Source: Alligator mississippiensis (Eukaryota; Chordata; Crocodylia; Alligatoridae). Taken from it: 64,000 bases of DNA. The stretch spans positions 42,639,892-42,703,891 of the forward strand of contig NC_081835.1 in the NCBI RefSeq assembly GCF_030867095.1, written 5' to 3'. Made by a program: the position numbers and the translations under genes. The notes under the pieces were generated by a model, which saw only the letters and a list, made by a program, of their open reading frames with translations, was not told the origin of the DNA and ran no database searches. This document shows, in pieces, positions 20,380 through 30,070 of the stretch (its first letter is position 1; each line of letters begins with the position of its first letter).

Positions 20380-21400
20380 AAAGGCACTTGTAAGAAAAAG
20401 AAATTGTGATGCAACAGGCAGGACCCCGAGGAATACAAGATAGCTGCTGGAGCTGGAGATAAGGCAAGCAAGGCAGAAAAGTAAAAGACCAAAGCAGCTT
20501 TTAGGATCACAGCAAAGCTGGTTCTGAAGATATTAGAGTTCAGGTCTCTCAAACCTTTGATAGAATTGAAAATTGATAAAATCACATCAGAGTTGGATGA
20601 CATTAGAGGAGAGTTACAGATATTGGGAAAAAATGCAGATGAAAACTTTGAAGCCTAGTTAGATAGAGCTCCAAAACACAATTAGCCTGACTGAAAAGAA
20701 AAGAAAAGTAGCTTTTATAAAAAAAGAGGTCTCACTCCAAACCTTTTTGGAATCAGTGACAAACACTAATACCCATAGATAGAGCACACAGATCCTTCTA
20801 TGCTCCTCCCAACACAAACAGACTTAAACAGACATAGAGACATAATTCTAGGACTGCATCATTTAGAACTGGGGTTGGCAAGCCAGTCGACTGACCAATC
20901 AAAGATTATAGCAATTTTACGAAAAAAAACCTACTTTTTTTTTTCCAGTTTTCTTGACAGAAATAAGATATTTATTGTTTTTGATACATTTTTAATGGAA
21001 AATTTGTGCTTTTTCTGTGTATTATTTGGACCTTTTTGCATTTTAAAAAAATCATTTTTTATTTTTGACCGGTCAATTGACCAAACTTTATTTGACCAGT
21101 CAAATACCCAACCCTACTTTGAAAAAAAAGAGCAGATTATGAGATGATCTAGATTCCAGAAGGCTCTCTGCAGTTATGTTGGGTGAATACAACATTCAGA
21201 TTTGCTAGAATATATTATACTCCACTCTAAAGAATGGAAAACAAGAACAGAGTTTACCACCTATCTCAGAGAAGCAAAAATAAAGCATAGTTGGGGTTGT
21301 TCCTTTAAGCCATGTTTGCTCAGGAAGGACAACAGCTCACTGTTAAAGATAAGGCAAAGGAGTCTGAGTACTCAGCAATTTCAGTTTTAGAGACAGATGT
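20380..21400 (+). pseudogene. L1-clade LINE ORF1 remnant
   Basis: Plus-strand pieces fit an L1/Tx1-type ORF1 protein. There is a coiled-coil-like segment at 20530-20640 (SELDDIRGELQILGKNADEN), the RRM-side motif RDIILGLHHLEL (20836-20870), and a C-terminal-domain segment YLREAKIKHSWGCSFKPCL (21262-21318). The last resembles the conserved LREANIKYRWGFPFK-type block of L1 ORF1p. The two parts are split by an AT-rich insertion at 20870-21116. In L1 this protein binds RNA as a chaperone. Stops and frameshifts make it dead. The family assignment is from motif memory, not a search. Confidence 0.65.
20870..21116. mobile_element. AT-rich hAT-like MITE inside L1 ORF1
   Basis: Near-matching inverted ends: TGGGGTTGGCAAGCC on the left; the complement of the right end reads TAGGGTTGGGTATTT. 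A second inverted pair follows (CAGTCGACTGACCAATC; right complement TGACTGGTCAAATAAAG). The interior is T-rich. The flanks (TTTAGAAC / CTTTGAAA) are only a weak target duplication. It separates two consecutive parts of the same ORF1 motif set. Confidence 0.6.
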
Positions 21401-22454
21401 TGAAGCACAAAAAAGAAACACGGGTAGCAAATTGTCAGCAAAAAAGGAAGCATAGCTTGAAGGATAAAGGCAGGAAACCTGAATCAAAGAGTTTTCAGGC
21501 TACTGATCTGCAAAAGACCTGTGTAAAAATGGACTTTCTAAAGAGAAGTAAACCCTGCAAAGCCAGTATGATGATTTTCCCCCTTTGTAAACCAACTATT
21601 TTTCTATTTTTGGAAGAAGGATGAATTTACGCTGAGACATAGGGACAGGTGAATAATTTTCCTAAGAGCTGTTCCTATAATAAGCCATAATCTTTTGAGT
21701 AAACAGTAATTTAAATGACTGAGGCTTTCCTCCCTGAATTTCCAAAATCCCTAATTTTTCAGTAACAATCATATTAGCATTTGTCCAAATTGAGAAAGAT
21801 AATACCATGTAGTTTCAGTAAATTGTTTTCCCTTTCCAAATTGTACTTATATTTTATCAGACTGATACCTTCAACCAGTTGCATAAAATACCAAAAGAGG
21901 TTTGTCCATTTTCTCTAGAAATTCTCAGGTAATCAGGATGTTCTTAGGTGAAGACAACTGGACATCCTCATAATAACAGCACCAGCTCTTTGTTTACTTC
22001 AGCACATTTATCATAAGTTTAAACACATAAACTGTACAGTCAAGGCTCAAAAGCAAAGTCCAGAGCACTATTGTAATCATCTTGCAATAACTTCAAGCAT
22101 CAGTTTGAGTGGGATGATGAAAAAGTGTCAGTTCTCTCTGCCACAATTTTACCAGGTTTCCATGGTAGATCTTATCACTATTTTTCCTGTAGAAATGCTA
22201 ATCTTCTAAGTTGCTCTAGCTAAAGTGGGTTATTACAAGGTGCCCTGCATTCTTTTATTACGCCTTGTAGTTATAAAAATCTCAATTGTCTATATAAGAT
22301 CTGAAATTGCTGCTCAAGAATAGGAGTATTGTTTCTCTGGTTTTTGGCGCCTGTGAGATGGGATTACTACCGACTAAATATTCATCTTGGCATAGTCATA
22401 CTGATGTGTGGAAAAGATTTGCATTTTTCTTCACAACTGATCCTATTAATTTTT
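21401..22454. other. AT-rich intergenic DNA, no gene
   Basis: The first ~200 bases may be the tail of the L1-type ORF1 (Lys-rich frame to 21624). The rest is AT-rich with no recognised repeat or gene. Confidence 0.45.
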
Positions 22455-22630
22455 GGTAGACATTGGGGTGTGCGAAGTGGGCCCTATTCAATTCGGATTC
22501 AGATTCGGCCTAAATCAGGAACAGTGATTCGATCCGTTGATTCAGATCACTGTCCCTGATTCGATTTGAATGAATCTGAATCTGAAGATTCGATGCTGAT
22601 TTGGAGAATCAGTGATTCAGATATAGACAC
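22455..22630. mobile_element. MITE-like end with internal palindrome
   Basis: Starts with ACATTGGGGTGTGCGAAGTG, a hAT-type terminus. An inverted repeat follows: AATCAGGAACAGTGATTCGA (22513-22532) against GATCACTGTCCCTGATTCGA (22546-22565). Outer GGATTCAGATTC/GAATCTGAATC arms are also inverted. I do not find the matching right terminus, so the element is probably truncated. Confidence 0.5.
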
Positions 22631-22659
22631 AATTTTAAATGTTTTTCCTGTGTAGGTGT

Positions 22660-22830
22660 ATAGTGGGGTGTGGGGTATGTGTGTGTGGGTGTGTGTATGT
22701 GGGTATATGTATGTGTGTGGGGTTTGTGAGAGGGTGTGGCTGAGTGTGTAGGGATGTAGGGTATGTTGCAGAGTGTGTATATATGTGGTGAATTGTGGGG
22801 GCACAGTGTGGGTATGTGGGGTTTGTGGGG
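22660..22830. repeat. Imperfect GT-rich simple repeat
   Basis: Degenerate (GT)n with GGG interruptions. The minus-strand open frames here (Thr/His/Pro-rich) are artefacts of the repeat. Confidence 0.85.
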
Positions 22831-24391
22831 TGTGAGGGAGGGTGGGGGGGCTGTGGGGACCACCCCCCACACACACTCCCCCCATGGTGCACAGCTCCCA
22901 CTGCAGGCGGCAGCAGCAGCAATAGGTGGGGGCCCTCAGGGTGCTTGTGGCCCACATACGTGCTGCCTCCTGGCAGCATGTGGCTCCAGCCAGAGCTACA
23001 CATGGTAGCAAGGAATGCATCCAAGCCAGCCCGCCTTTATCACGCAGGGCTCTCTATGGTGGATATGCAGATCCCAGCACTTGCATGCCATCGGGGGGAA
23101 GCCAGGTGTGATGGAGCCAGCTGCCTTCCCTGCTGCCTGCTACCATGGGAGCAGGGGGTGGGGCTGCCCAGGGCCCTTGGCTGGCAGGCTGCCCACAGGC
23201 TCCTTGACCTGGCAGTCTGCTTTCCTTTCACTTGTCCATGCATGTTTCCAGGCAGAGCACTAGTGGGAGGCATCCACCAGCTCCCTGGATGCCTTTGAGA
23301 GCTGGTGGGTGGGACCCGGGAGGCTCTGCTCAGTGTCCCCCTCAGGCACACTTATTTTCATGTTTTGACCCTTTGACCCACATAACACTCTTATCCTATC
23401 TTTTTCATTAGTTGTCCCAAGAATTTAGTTGTACCATTCATTCATTAGCCCCACAAGGGGTTACTAGTTAGCCAGGTGGGCCTTAGGGCCCATGGTATGA
23501 GTGTTACAAATAGACAGGTAGATAGAGTAATGCAATCTGAACTTAGCGTTGACAGAGTAGTTTCATTTGTAATTGCTGTTTTTAGCTAAGTACAAGCATT
23601 TAAGGAGTCAGTGGTGGAAACACTCTAACTTTCAAGCTTTAATCTAAGCATCCTTATTTAGGTTGGGAGGAAGCAGAACATGCTTTAGCTCTTGTGGGGC
23701 AGAGAGGCTTGGAGCCTGCCTGGAAGCTTGGAGCATGACCTGAGAATAGCAGGTGTGTGGCAGGGGGCGGTCTCACACACCTTCCAGCATGACCTGTGGG
23801 TTCCCCGGGCTGCCAAAAACTCCCAAGTGGAGCCGAATGGCTGAGCTGCCCCTGACTGGCTGACAAGGACATCGCAGCCACCCACCTGGACCTGGTGCAG
23901 CAGTGGCTTGTCATGGCCATGAGCCATCAGCCGAACATCCCACACATGCCCACTTAATGCACCCTGTGCCCACCAAATGTATGTGTGTGTGAGAGAGAGA
24001 GAGCAAGAGAGAGAGAATCCTGGGTTCTGTATGTGTCAGATGCCTGGGTGTGTTTGTGTATTTGTGTGTGTGTGTGTGTCCATGTCCCACATGCCTGTAT
24101 TTCCTCACCATGACAGTCTGTCCAAATCTGAGAAACCCTGGCCAAGTAGTTCCTCATCTGTGTGGACTAGGATCCCTCCCCAGATGAGCAGGGCTGGAGA
24201 ACTGAGTGCCCACACCCTGGCACAGGGCCATGCGTCTCCTGCCCTGGGCTTCTCTGGCCCTGCATCACAGGCATCACTGTTCACAACTCACACTGTCCCC
24301 CTTCCACTCTCCCTCCCTAGCACCCCCAGAGGCACAAACCAGGGTGCAGGGGAACGCGGCGCGAGGAAGAGATGTGCCTTGTTTTAAACAA
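22831..24391. other. No gene; simple repeats embedded
   Basis: GC-rich DNA with a CAGCAGCAG run (22908-22920), a GA run at 23992-24015 and a GT run at 24064-24080. Frames on both strands show no family motif. Confidence 0.5.
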
Positions 24392-24712
24392 ATGTTGAAG
24401 CTGCCAAACTTTTAGTGTGTTTATTAAACAAAAACTGCAACATTGCCCACTCTGGAACTTGGAACCTTCTTCTCAGCTAACATTGAGAGGGTGGGGAAAG
24501 AACCTGTTTGCACCAGGTAGTTATGATGTTGAGGGACGGAGAGGGGTGGGCAGCCGGGGGGGCTTAACAAAAAACGAAACCTTGGGGAGGCAGGGAGAAT
24601 GCTGCACACAGAACTACCACCCTTCAGTTTAATTAACTGTTGCAGCTGCCAAACTTTTTGTGTGCATAATACAGAAAAAACATGGAACGTTGCCTGTTCT
24701 GGAACTTGGACC
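24392..24712. repeat. Direct repeat pair, ~75 bp, 245 bp apart
   Basis: Units at 24392-24466 and 24637-24712 share GCTGCCAAACTTTT, GTGTG, AAAAAC, ATTGCC/GTTGCC and TCTGGAACTTGGA in the same order. The first contains a minus-strand AATAAA (TTTATT at 24419-24424), so these may be duplicated 3' ends of a minus-strand unit. Confidence 0.75.
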
Positions 24713-25604
24713 TGAGCCTAAGGGCCTGCCTATCCTTGCAGAGACTGCACCACTACCCAGCAGCAGAACATGGCCCACAGTGGCCTGGCTGGCTGCCCTC
24801 CCCTCTGCATTCTGAGCACTCCTGCCCTGTTCCAGGACTGGCCTTGAACCTCTTTGGAGCCCTGTCCCTACAGTGGTAACCACCAGCTGCCAGGGATAGT
24901 GAGCTGGCCCTGAAAGCTGGACATAGTTAATGCCAGCCCTGGCATCAGGTCTGGAGTAGCCTGGTCCCCCCTCCCCTTTCCTAGTGCTGCTCCCAAAAGC
25001 AGACCCTGCCAGACACCTTCCTTGCTCCTGTGGTTCAGTGGTTTCTTTCTATATGCTATAACTGTGGTTCAGTGGTTTCTATATGCCATATCTCCTGTTC
25101 CAGGGCTTCCCTACACCCCAGCATCTCCCAATCAATGCATGGTGTGGAGTGTTTCTCCATGGTCACCGTTCAGGGACTCCCCCCGGGACTCTGGGGCATG
25201 TGGTCCCAGGGAGGAGTACCTGGACCAGGGCTCTCCATGACGAGGGGCAGCCTGCCCCACCACTCTGACCCACAAGGGCAATGGTCTCCCCGCAGAGGTG
25301 GTGCTGATGCCACTCAGTGGTGTCATAGCTGGATGCCAAGTGGTTTTTGACCCTGTGCATAAACTCCATATCCTGGTGCTGTGACTCGCTTAGCTCTATA
25401 GCAGTGTTGCAGCAGATTGCCATCTGTAGGCCTTGTTTTGGGACCTTTGCAGCATGTTCCTGGGCCTAGGTGGCTCATTCAGGTGTTGCAGCACCATGGG
25501 TGCAAGCAGTTGGCAACCTGTCCATTCTAACCCCCCACATCGAGGGTCCCCTTTTGTCCTCATGTCACTAGTGCCATCTACACACATCTCTGGTGCTATT
25601 CACA
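24713..25604. other. Unrecognised DNA with weak minus-strand frames
   Basis: A short tandem duplication of TGTGGTTCAGTGGTTTCT lies at 25029-25080. Minus-strand frames at 25163-25423 and 25396-25587 are short and unrecognised. Their position next to the duplicated minus-strand poly(A) signal at 24392-24712 hints at a decayed transposon gene, without further support. Confidence 0.35.
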
Positions 25605-25694
25605 GATTCACAGAAGTTTAGGGCTGGAAGGGACCCTGTGAGATCATCAGGTCCAGCCCCCCTGCTGTGGGCAGGAAAGACTGCTGGGATCAAG

Positions 25695-26343
25695 TCAAAT
25701 AACCCCAGCAAGGTATGCGTCCAGTCTCCTTTTCAAGATCTCCAGGGAAGATGCTTGCACCACCCCCGCTGGGAGTCTATTCCAGAGTCTGGTCACATGA
25801 ACTGTGAAGACGTTTTTTCTTATATCCAGCCTGAAACCTTCTTCTAGGAGTTTATGACTATTGCTCCTGGTTTTTCTCTGGGGCACTTTGGTGAATAGTT
25901 GTTCACCTAGCCCCTGATGCTCTCCCATGATATATTTGTAAGCTGCCACCAAATCCCCCTGAAGTCTTCTCTTTTCTAGGCTTAACAATCCCATATCCCA
26001 TATCTGTCAGCCTTTCCTCATATGGCTTGCTCTTCAGGCCTCTAATCATCTGAGTGGCTCTTCTCTGGACTCTCTCAAGCTTCTCCACATCCTTCTTGAA
26101 GTCTGGCACCCAGAACTGGATGCAGTACTCCAGCTGTGGCCTCACCAGTGCTGCGCAGAGCAGGAGAATAACTTCCTTAGTTTTGCTTAAGATGCATTGG
26201 TTGATGCATGCCAGTGTATTGTTTGCTCTGCTAATTGCAGTATCACACTGGTGGCTCATATTCGTTTTATGGTCAACTATGACCCCCAGGTCCCTTTTGG
26301 ATCTGGTGCTAGTCACATATGGACTTTTTGAGAAATTTTTCAA
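25695..26343 (-). pseudogene. CR1 ORF2 C-terminal part
   Basis: Two overlapping frames: LGVIVDHKTNMSHQCDTAIS, LVRPQLEYCIQFWVPDFKKD and ERVQRRATQMIRG, then MGLLSLEKRRLQGDLVAAYK and LWNRLPAGVVQASSLEILK. A frameshift lies near 25980-26010, where a short CCCATAT duplication occurs. Confidence 0.9.
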
Positions 26344-26373
26344 GGCTTTTTCCTGGGATTGAGGTCAGGCTGA

Positions 26374-26910
26374 TCAGCCTGTAGTTCCCTGGTCCTCTCT
26401 TCTCCCCTTCTTGAAGATGAGCATAACATTGGCCCTCTTCCAGTCTTCTGGGACCTCTCCTGAGCACCACAAATTCTCAAAGAGGTTCATCAGCAGTCCT
26501 GCGATGACATTGGCTAGTTCATTCAGCACTTTCAGATGAAGTTCATCCAGTCTTGCTGACTTACAGATATCCAGCCTCTCTAGCTGTTCTTTCACCAGCT
26601 CTGCATTGACTGTTGGTAGGTGATCATCCCTACTGTGACCATTCTGTGCCATATTTGCATTTAGCAGGCTATCACTCTTAGCCTGGTGGAATAAAGATGC
26701 AAAGGACTTGTTCAGGAGTTCAGTTTTCTCCTCGGTGTTGGTGATCAGATGTCCAGATGCACTGAGCAGTGGCCCCACGTTTCCACTGGTTTTCCTCCTG
26801 TTACCTACATACCTATAGAGAGACTTCTTATTGTCCTTGATTTCAGTTGTTAACCTGAATTTGGTCACGGCCTTTGCTTTTCTAATCTGCCCTCTACAGG
26901 TGCGGGCCAA
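26374..26910 (-). pseudogene. CR1 ORF2, EN-RT linker and RT N-terminus
   Basis: A 178-codon frame with TKFRLTTEIKDNKKSLYRYV, NTEEKTELLNKSFASLFHQ, LKVLNELANVIAGLLMNLFE and WKRANVMLIFKKGRRED. It stops just before the expected NYRPISL block, which is in the next frame before the deletion junction. Confidence 0.88.
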
Positions 26911-27221
26911 TCTTACATAGTTCTCCTTGGGGCCTATTCCTAGCTTCCATCATTGGTAAGCCTCCCTTTTCTTTTTCAGAAGATCTGCAACTTCCCTATT
27001 GAGCCAAGATGACCTCCCGGCTCTTGTGTCACGTTTTTTGCATACAGGTATGGACAATTTCTGTGCACTGAGTATTGTGTCCTTGAGGAACGCTCACTCT
27101 TCATCCACACTCTTTCCCTGCGGTCCATGATACCACAGAGCATTACTCACTAAAGTCCTTAGCTTATTAAAGTCAGCTTTTTTAAAGTCAAGAATTTGTA
27201 CTTTACTGACAGATTTGAAGC

Positions 27222-27782
27222 TGGGGCCAGTAGCAGCACCAATTTTCCCAGCACTGGGTGCGGGCTTCCAGGTGGCAGCACCAGCCTCCTGTGATCTGGG
27301 AGGCAGATCGGGGGCCTGCACCCCTGGAAGCTGTCTGGAACAGCCCCTGCAGCCCTCCCGGGGGTGCAGGTGAGCACCCGATCTGCCTGCTGGATGACAG
27401 TAGGCTGGTGCTGCCGGTTGGACGCAGCCCGTGCCAGGAAGATCGATGCTGCCGCTGACCCCAACCAGCAGCACCAGCCTCCTGCCATCCAGCAGGCAGA
27501 TCAGAGGCTTCCCCACACCCCCGGAAAGGCTATGGGGGCTGTGCCAGACTGCTCCCAGGGGTGCGGGCCCCTGATCTGTCTGCCAGATGACAGGAGGCTG
27601 GTGCTGCCGGCTGGGGCATCTTCCCAGCACCGGCTATGGGCGAAACATTGAAACAGCATTGAAACAGCAAAAGAGTTTCGATGAAACAAAATGGAACAGT
27701 GCTTTTGAAATGAAACTTGAAACGAAATACTGTTCCATCGAAACAGAAGTCGAAGTGGAACAATGCTGTTTCACACAGCCCT
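27222..27782. mobile_element. hAT-type element with alternating inverted-repeat array
   Basis: The right end has a hAT-like terminus, GTTTCACACAGCCCTA (27767-27782), preceded by an AT-richer segment of repeated GAAAC motifs (27640-27770). The left part (27266-27625) is GC-rich and consists of four copies of a ~58-bp unit in alternating orientation: about 27272, 27358, 27468 and 27555. Neighbours are inverted, while copies 1/3 and 2/4 are direct with a period of about 195 bp. The left terminus is not found. Confidence 0.7.
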
Positions 27783-27784
27783 AG

Positions 27785-28215
27785 GAAGTCGCCCCACAGT
27801 GCCCGGGGATCCTCCTGGCCAGAGCCTCCTTTCTGGTAAGGTATAGAGCCAGTTTAGTCAGGGCCAGGAGGAGGTTGACCAGGATGTCCTGGGACTTGGT
27901 GGGGCCATGGACGAGGAGTGTGTAAATAAACAAGTGAGTGGAATAGTGCAGCCAGAGCCTCAGCAAGCGGTTCTGGAGGAGGCAGTGCAGGTGCTGCAGC
28001 CTGGTGCACTCCAGGTGCGTGTGCACCAGGGTCTCTCGCTGCTCCCAAAAGGGGCAGGTGTCAGGGGTGTCCATAAACTGGGCCAGATACACACGGGATT
28101 AAGGTGGAATACAGATCTGTCCACCAGGAGTCCTCACTCCTGCCCTTGCCTAGGGTGTCCGTCCCACCACTCAGCTTCATGCACAGCGAGCTCCTTCAAT
28201 TAGCACAGTTAGCGT
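27785..28215 (-). pseudogene. Tx1/L1-clade LINE ORF2, C-terminal zinc-finger region
   Basis: A minus-strand frame (27781-28092) reads DTCPFWEQRETLVHTHLECT, then RLQHLHCLLQNRLLRLWLHY and KSQDILVNLLLALTKLALY. This matches the known end of Tx1-type LINE ORF2 (CPFC...ETLAHAFLECPRLQ pattern). The second Cys of the CxxC pair is Trp here. The upstream part (28093-28215) continues in another frame. The reverse transcriptase is absent, so this is a 5'-truncated dead copy. Confidence 0.75.
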
Positions 28216-28935
28216 TGTGCGGGCCAGGAGCGGTCCGAGGCTTTCGGGGGCGCGCGGCGGGCTGTGGCCAGCAGCCCTGGCACGTGGGTTGGGGAATTTG
28301 GCACGGCGGACTAGAATTAGGCACGGACGCGTAGTGGTTGATTAAAGATTATTTTACTTACACTGTAGATGGTCGCAGTGCAGGCAGGAAAAACTTTGCT
28401 TAAGTTGCAGTTAAAAAACTCGCTCAAACAAGACCTGTAGAAAACTCGAGCCTCTTAAACCCGGAAAGAGCTCTGGATACACACACACACACACGAAGTT
28501 TGTTAGGCTCCGTGGACTGAGCGCGCAGGGAAGGGTATGTCGAGGGATCAGGCAGCGACAGGGAGAGGCTAGAGGTTGATCAGGCCCCTATATCCTTCTT
28601 AAGGCACACGCTGGGTTTGTTAAGCTCCACAGCGCTTAGAGTTCTTCACGAGATGGATGTGAAGTTCTCCTCTTCCATGAGATGGTTGTGGAGTCCTCCT
28701 CCTCCAACTTGGGTGGAAACCGCTCAAGCCTCTTATACGGCTAGCAAGCCAATCGCTAGCCGCCACATGGGAATAATTTAGAAACAGCCAATAGTGGGAC
28801 ACAAACTTGCATGCGAATGGCGGGAACTCCTTTGCACCTTGGTTGTCTCTATGCAACTGAGAATTGCACCGTGCAAAGAAAGCTCCTCGTGGCAGGAAAT
28901 AATTCTTCAGTGCCGAAGCACACACACAGTCATAC
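28216..28935 (-). mobile_element. Likely solo LTR (minus strand)
   Basis: A ~720-bp non-coding block with LTR-type signals in minus orientation: two ATTGGC (inverted CCAAT) boxes (28749-28754 and 28788-28793), a TATAAG box 12-17 bases further on (28732-28737), and an A/T-rich AATAAT-type poly(A) region at 28345-28360. No pol is adjacent. End points and target duplication are not resolved, so the limits are approximate. An (AC)n run lies at 28473-28493. Confidence 0.55.
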
Positions 28936-29820
28936 CCTTTGGGTCATGACAAGCGTCAGCCTCCAGATCCCTGCTATACTCCCAACAGCAAGCTCCCCCC
29001 TCCAGCTCTGCTCAGGACAGACCACCCCCTCTGCCTCTTGCAGAGCCTATGTGGGCCCAGCCTGCTTCTTCCAGCTTCTCAGGCGTTTGTCTTAAAGGCA
29101 CAGTCTTCAATTTCTCGCTCGCTCAGTCAAAGGGCAGTGTCCCCCTGTTATAGTGTGGTGCTATTGACACAAATAAAATGAGACCGTGCCTGCTCCAAAG
29201 AGTTTTTAGCCTGCCTAGACACGCTGCACAGAGGGAGGAACACAGTGTTACTCCCATGTCGTTGGGCAGATTAGAATATCAGGCCCAGAGGTGTTCAGGA
29301 TATGTCTAGCCTCCTGCTGAGGAATAAGTGCTGCTTGTTGGCTGCTGCTGTCCACGAGCAATGTGCAGGACATGCCAGGCACCTTCAGGGATAAACCTGC
29401 AGCTGAGATTCTCAGACTGTGCTCCACACAGGGACCACACATTTGACAGAGAGCCCTGTGTGCAGAACAGCAGCAAGTAGTAGAGCTGGCTGCTTGGCAG
29501 CAATATGGAATGGCTGTGGATGTGGTGTTGACATCCTCAGTGACCAGCCCATAGTCAGCCAAGGAGGTTTGTGGGTGAAGAAGGAAGTGACCCTTATCTT
29601 GTGCTCTGTCCCTTCCCTGAGCCACAGGCCTACCTTGCATCTCTTCTCTGAGCCTGCATTAAAGAAGTTCAGCCTCTTAGGGCAAGAGCTGCTCCCCCAA
29701 CCCCCAAGCAAGACAGAGATGTGCTTCAAGGCATATCCTGTACAGACCAGCACTTGTAGTGCCAAACGCCCAGGTGAGTTATCAGCATTGGGGATTGATT
29801 CTGGGATCTGTGGGTCTAAA
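28936..29820. other. Intergenic, no gene recognised
   Basis: Mixed unique-looking sequence. Short frames on both strands have no family motif. Confidence 0.45.
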
Positions 29821-30070
29821 CAGTGATTTTCAGCGACGTGCCTTGAGACCCTTTCAAGGGTGCCACAGGGTGCCATGAAATGCTAGCACTGTTAGATGCA
29901 CAAACATGATTCACAAGATAAACACAGAAATTGCAAGAAGTAAAAACATTCTGGCCTGTTGTGGTCTTTCTGAGTTTGTTGCAAAAGAATAAGTGTTCTG
30001 TTTTTGGGTTTTTTTGAAGTAAAAAAACTGAGTGCAAGTGGAGAGCTGGTATTTTCTAAAAAGGTCTAAA
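29821..30070. mobile_element. hAT-type MITE, copy 1
   Basis: Starts CAGTGATTTTCAGCGACGTG and shares with 48165-48502, in order, TTAGATGCACAAACATGATT/TTAGGTGTGCAAACACGATT, CACAAGATAAA, GCATTCTG-type and CTTTCTGAGTT blocks. The terminus resembles the CAGTGGTTCTCAACC class of hAT ends. The right end is degraded. Confidence 0.75.

Larger units (their letters stand above)
25605..27220 (-). mobile_element. CR1 LINE with internal deletion
   Basis: The 3' tip starts at about 25605 (ATTCACAGATTCACAG). The ORF2 C-terminal frames (25695-25994, 25903-26343) are joined abruptly at about 26320-26345 to the N-terminal RT blocks (26374-26910). The RT palm with the FADD box is therefore missing, an internal deletion of several hundred bases. 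It extends to the EN-RT linker near 27200 and is cut by a hAT-type element. It has no endonuclease. Confidence 0.88.

Noticed and set aside
22547..23024. Minus-strand frames rich in Thr, His and Pro
   Set aside because: Translation of a GT-rich simple repeat.
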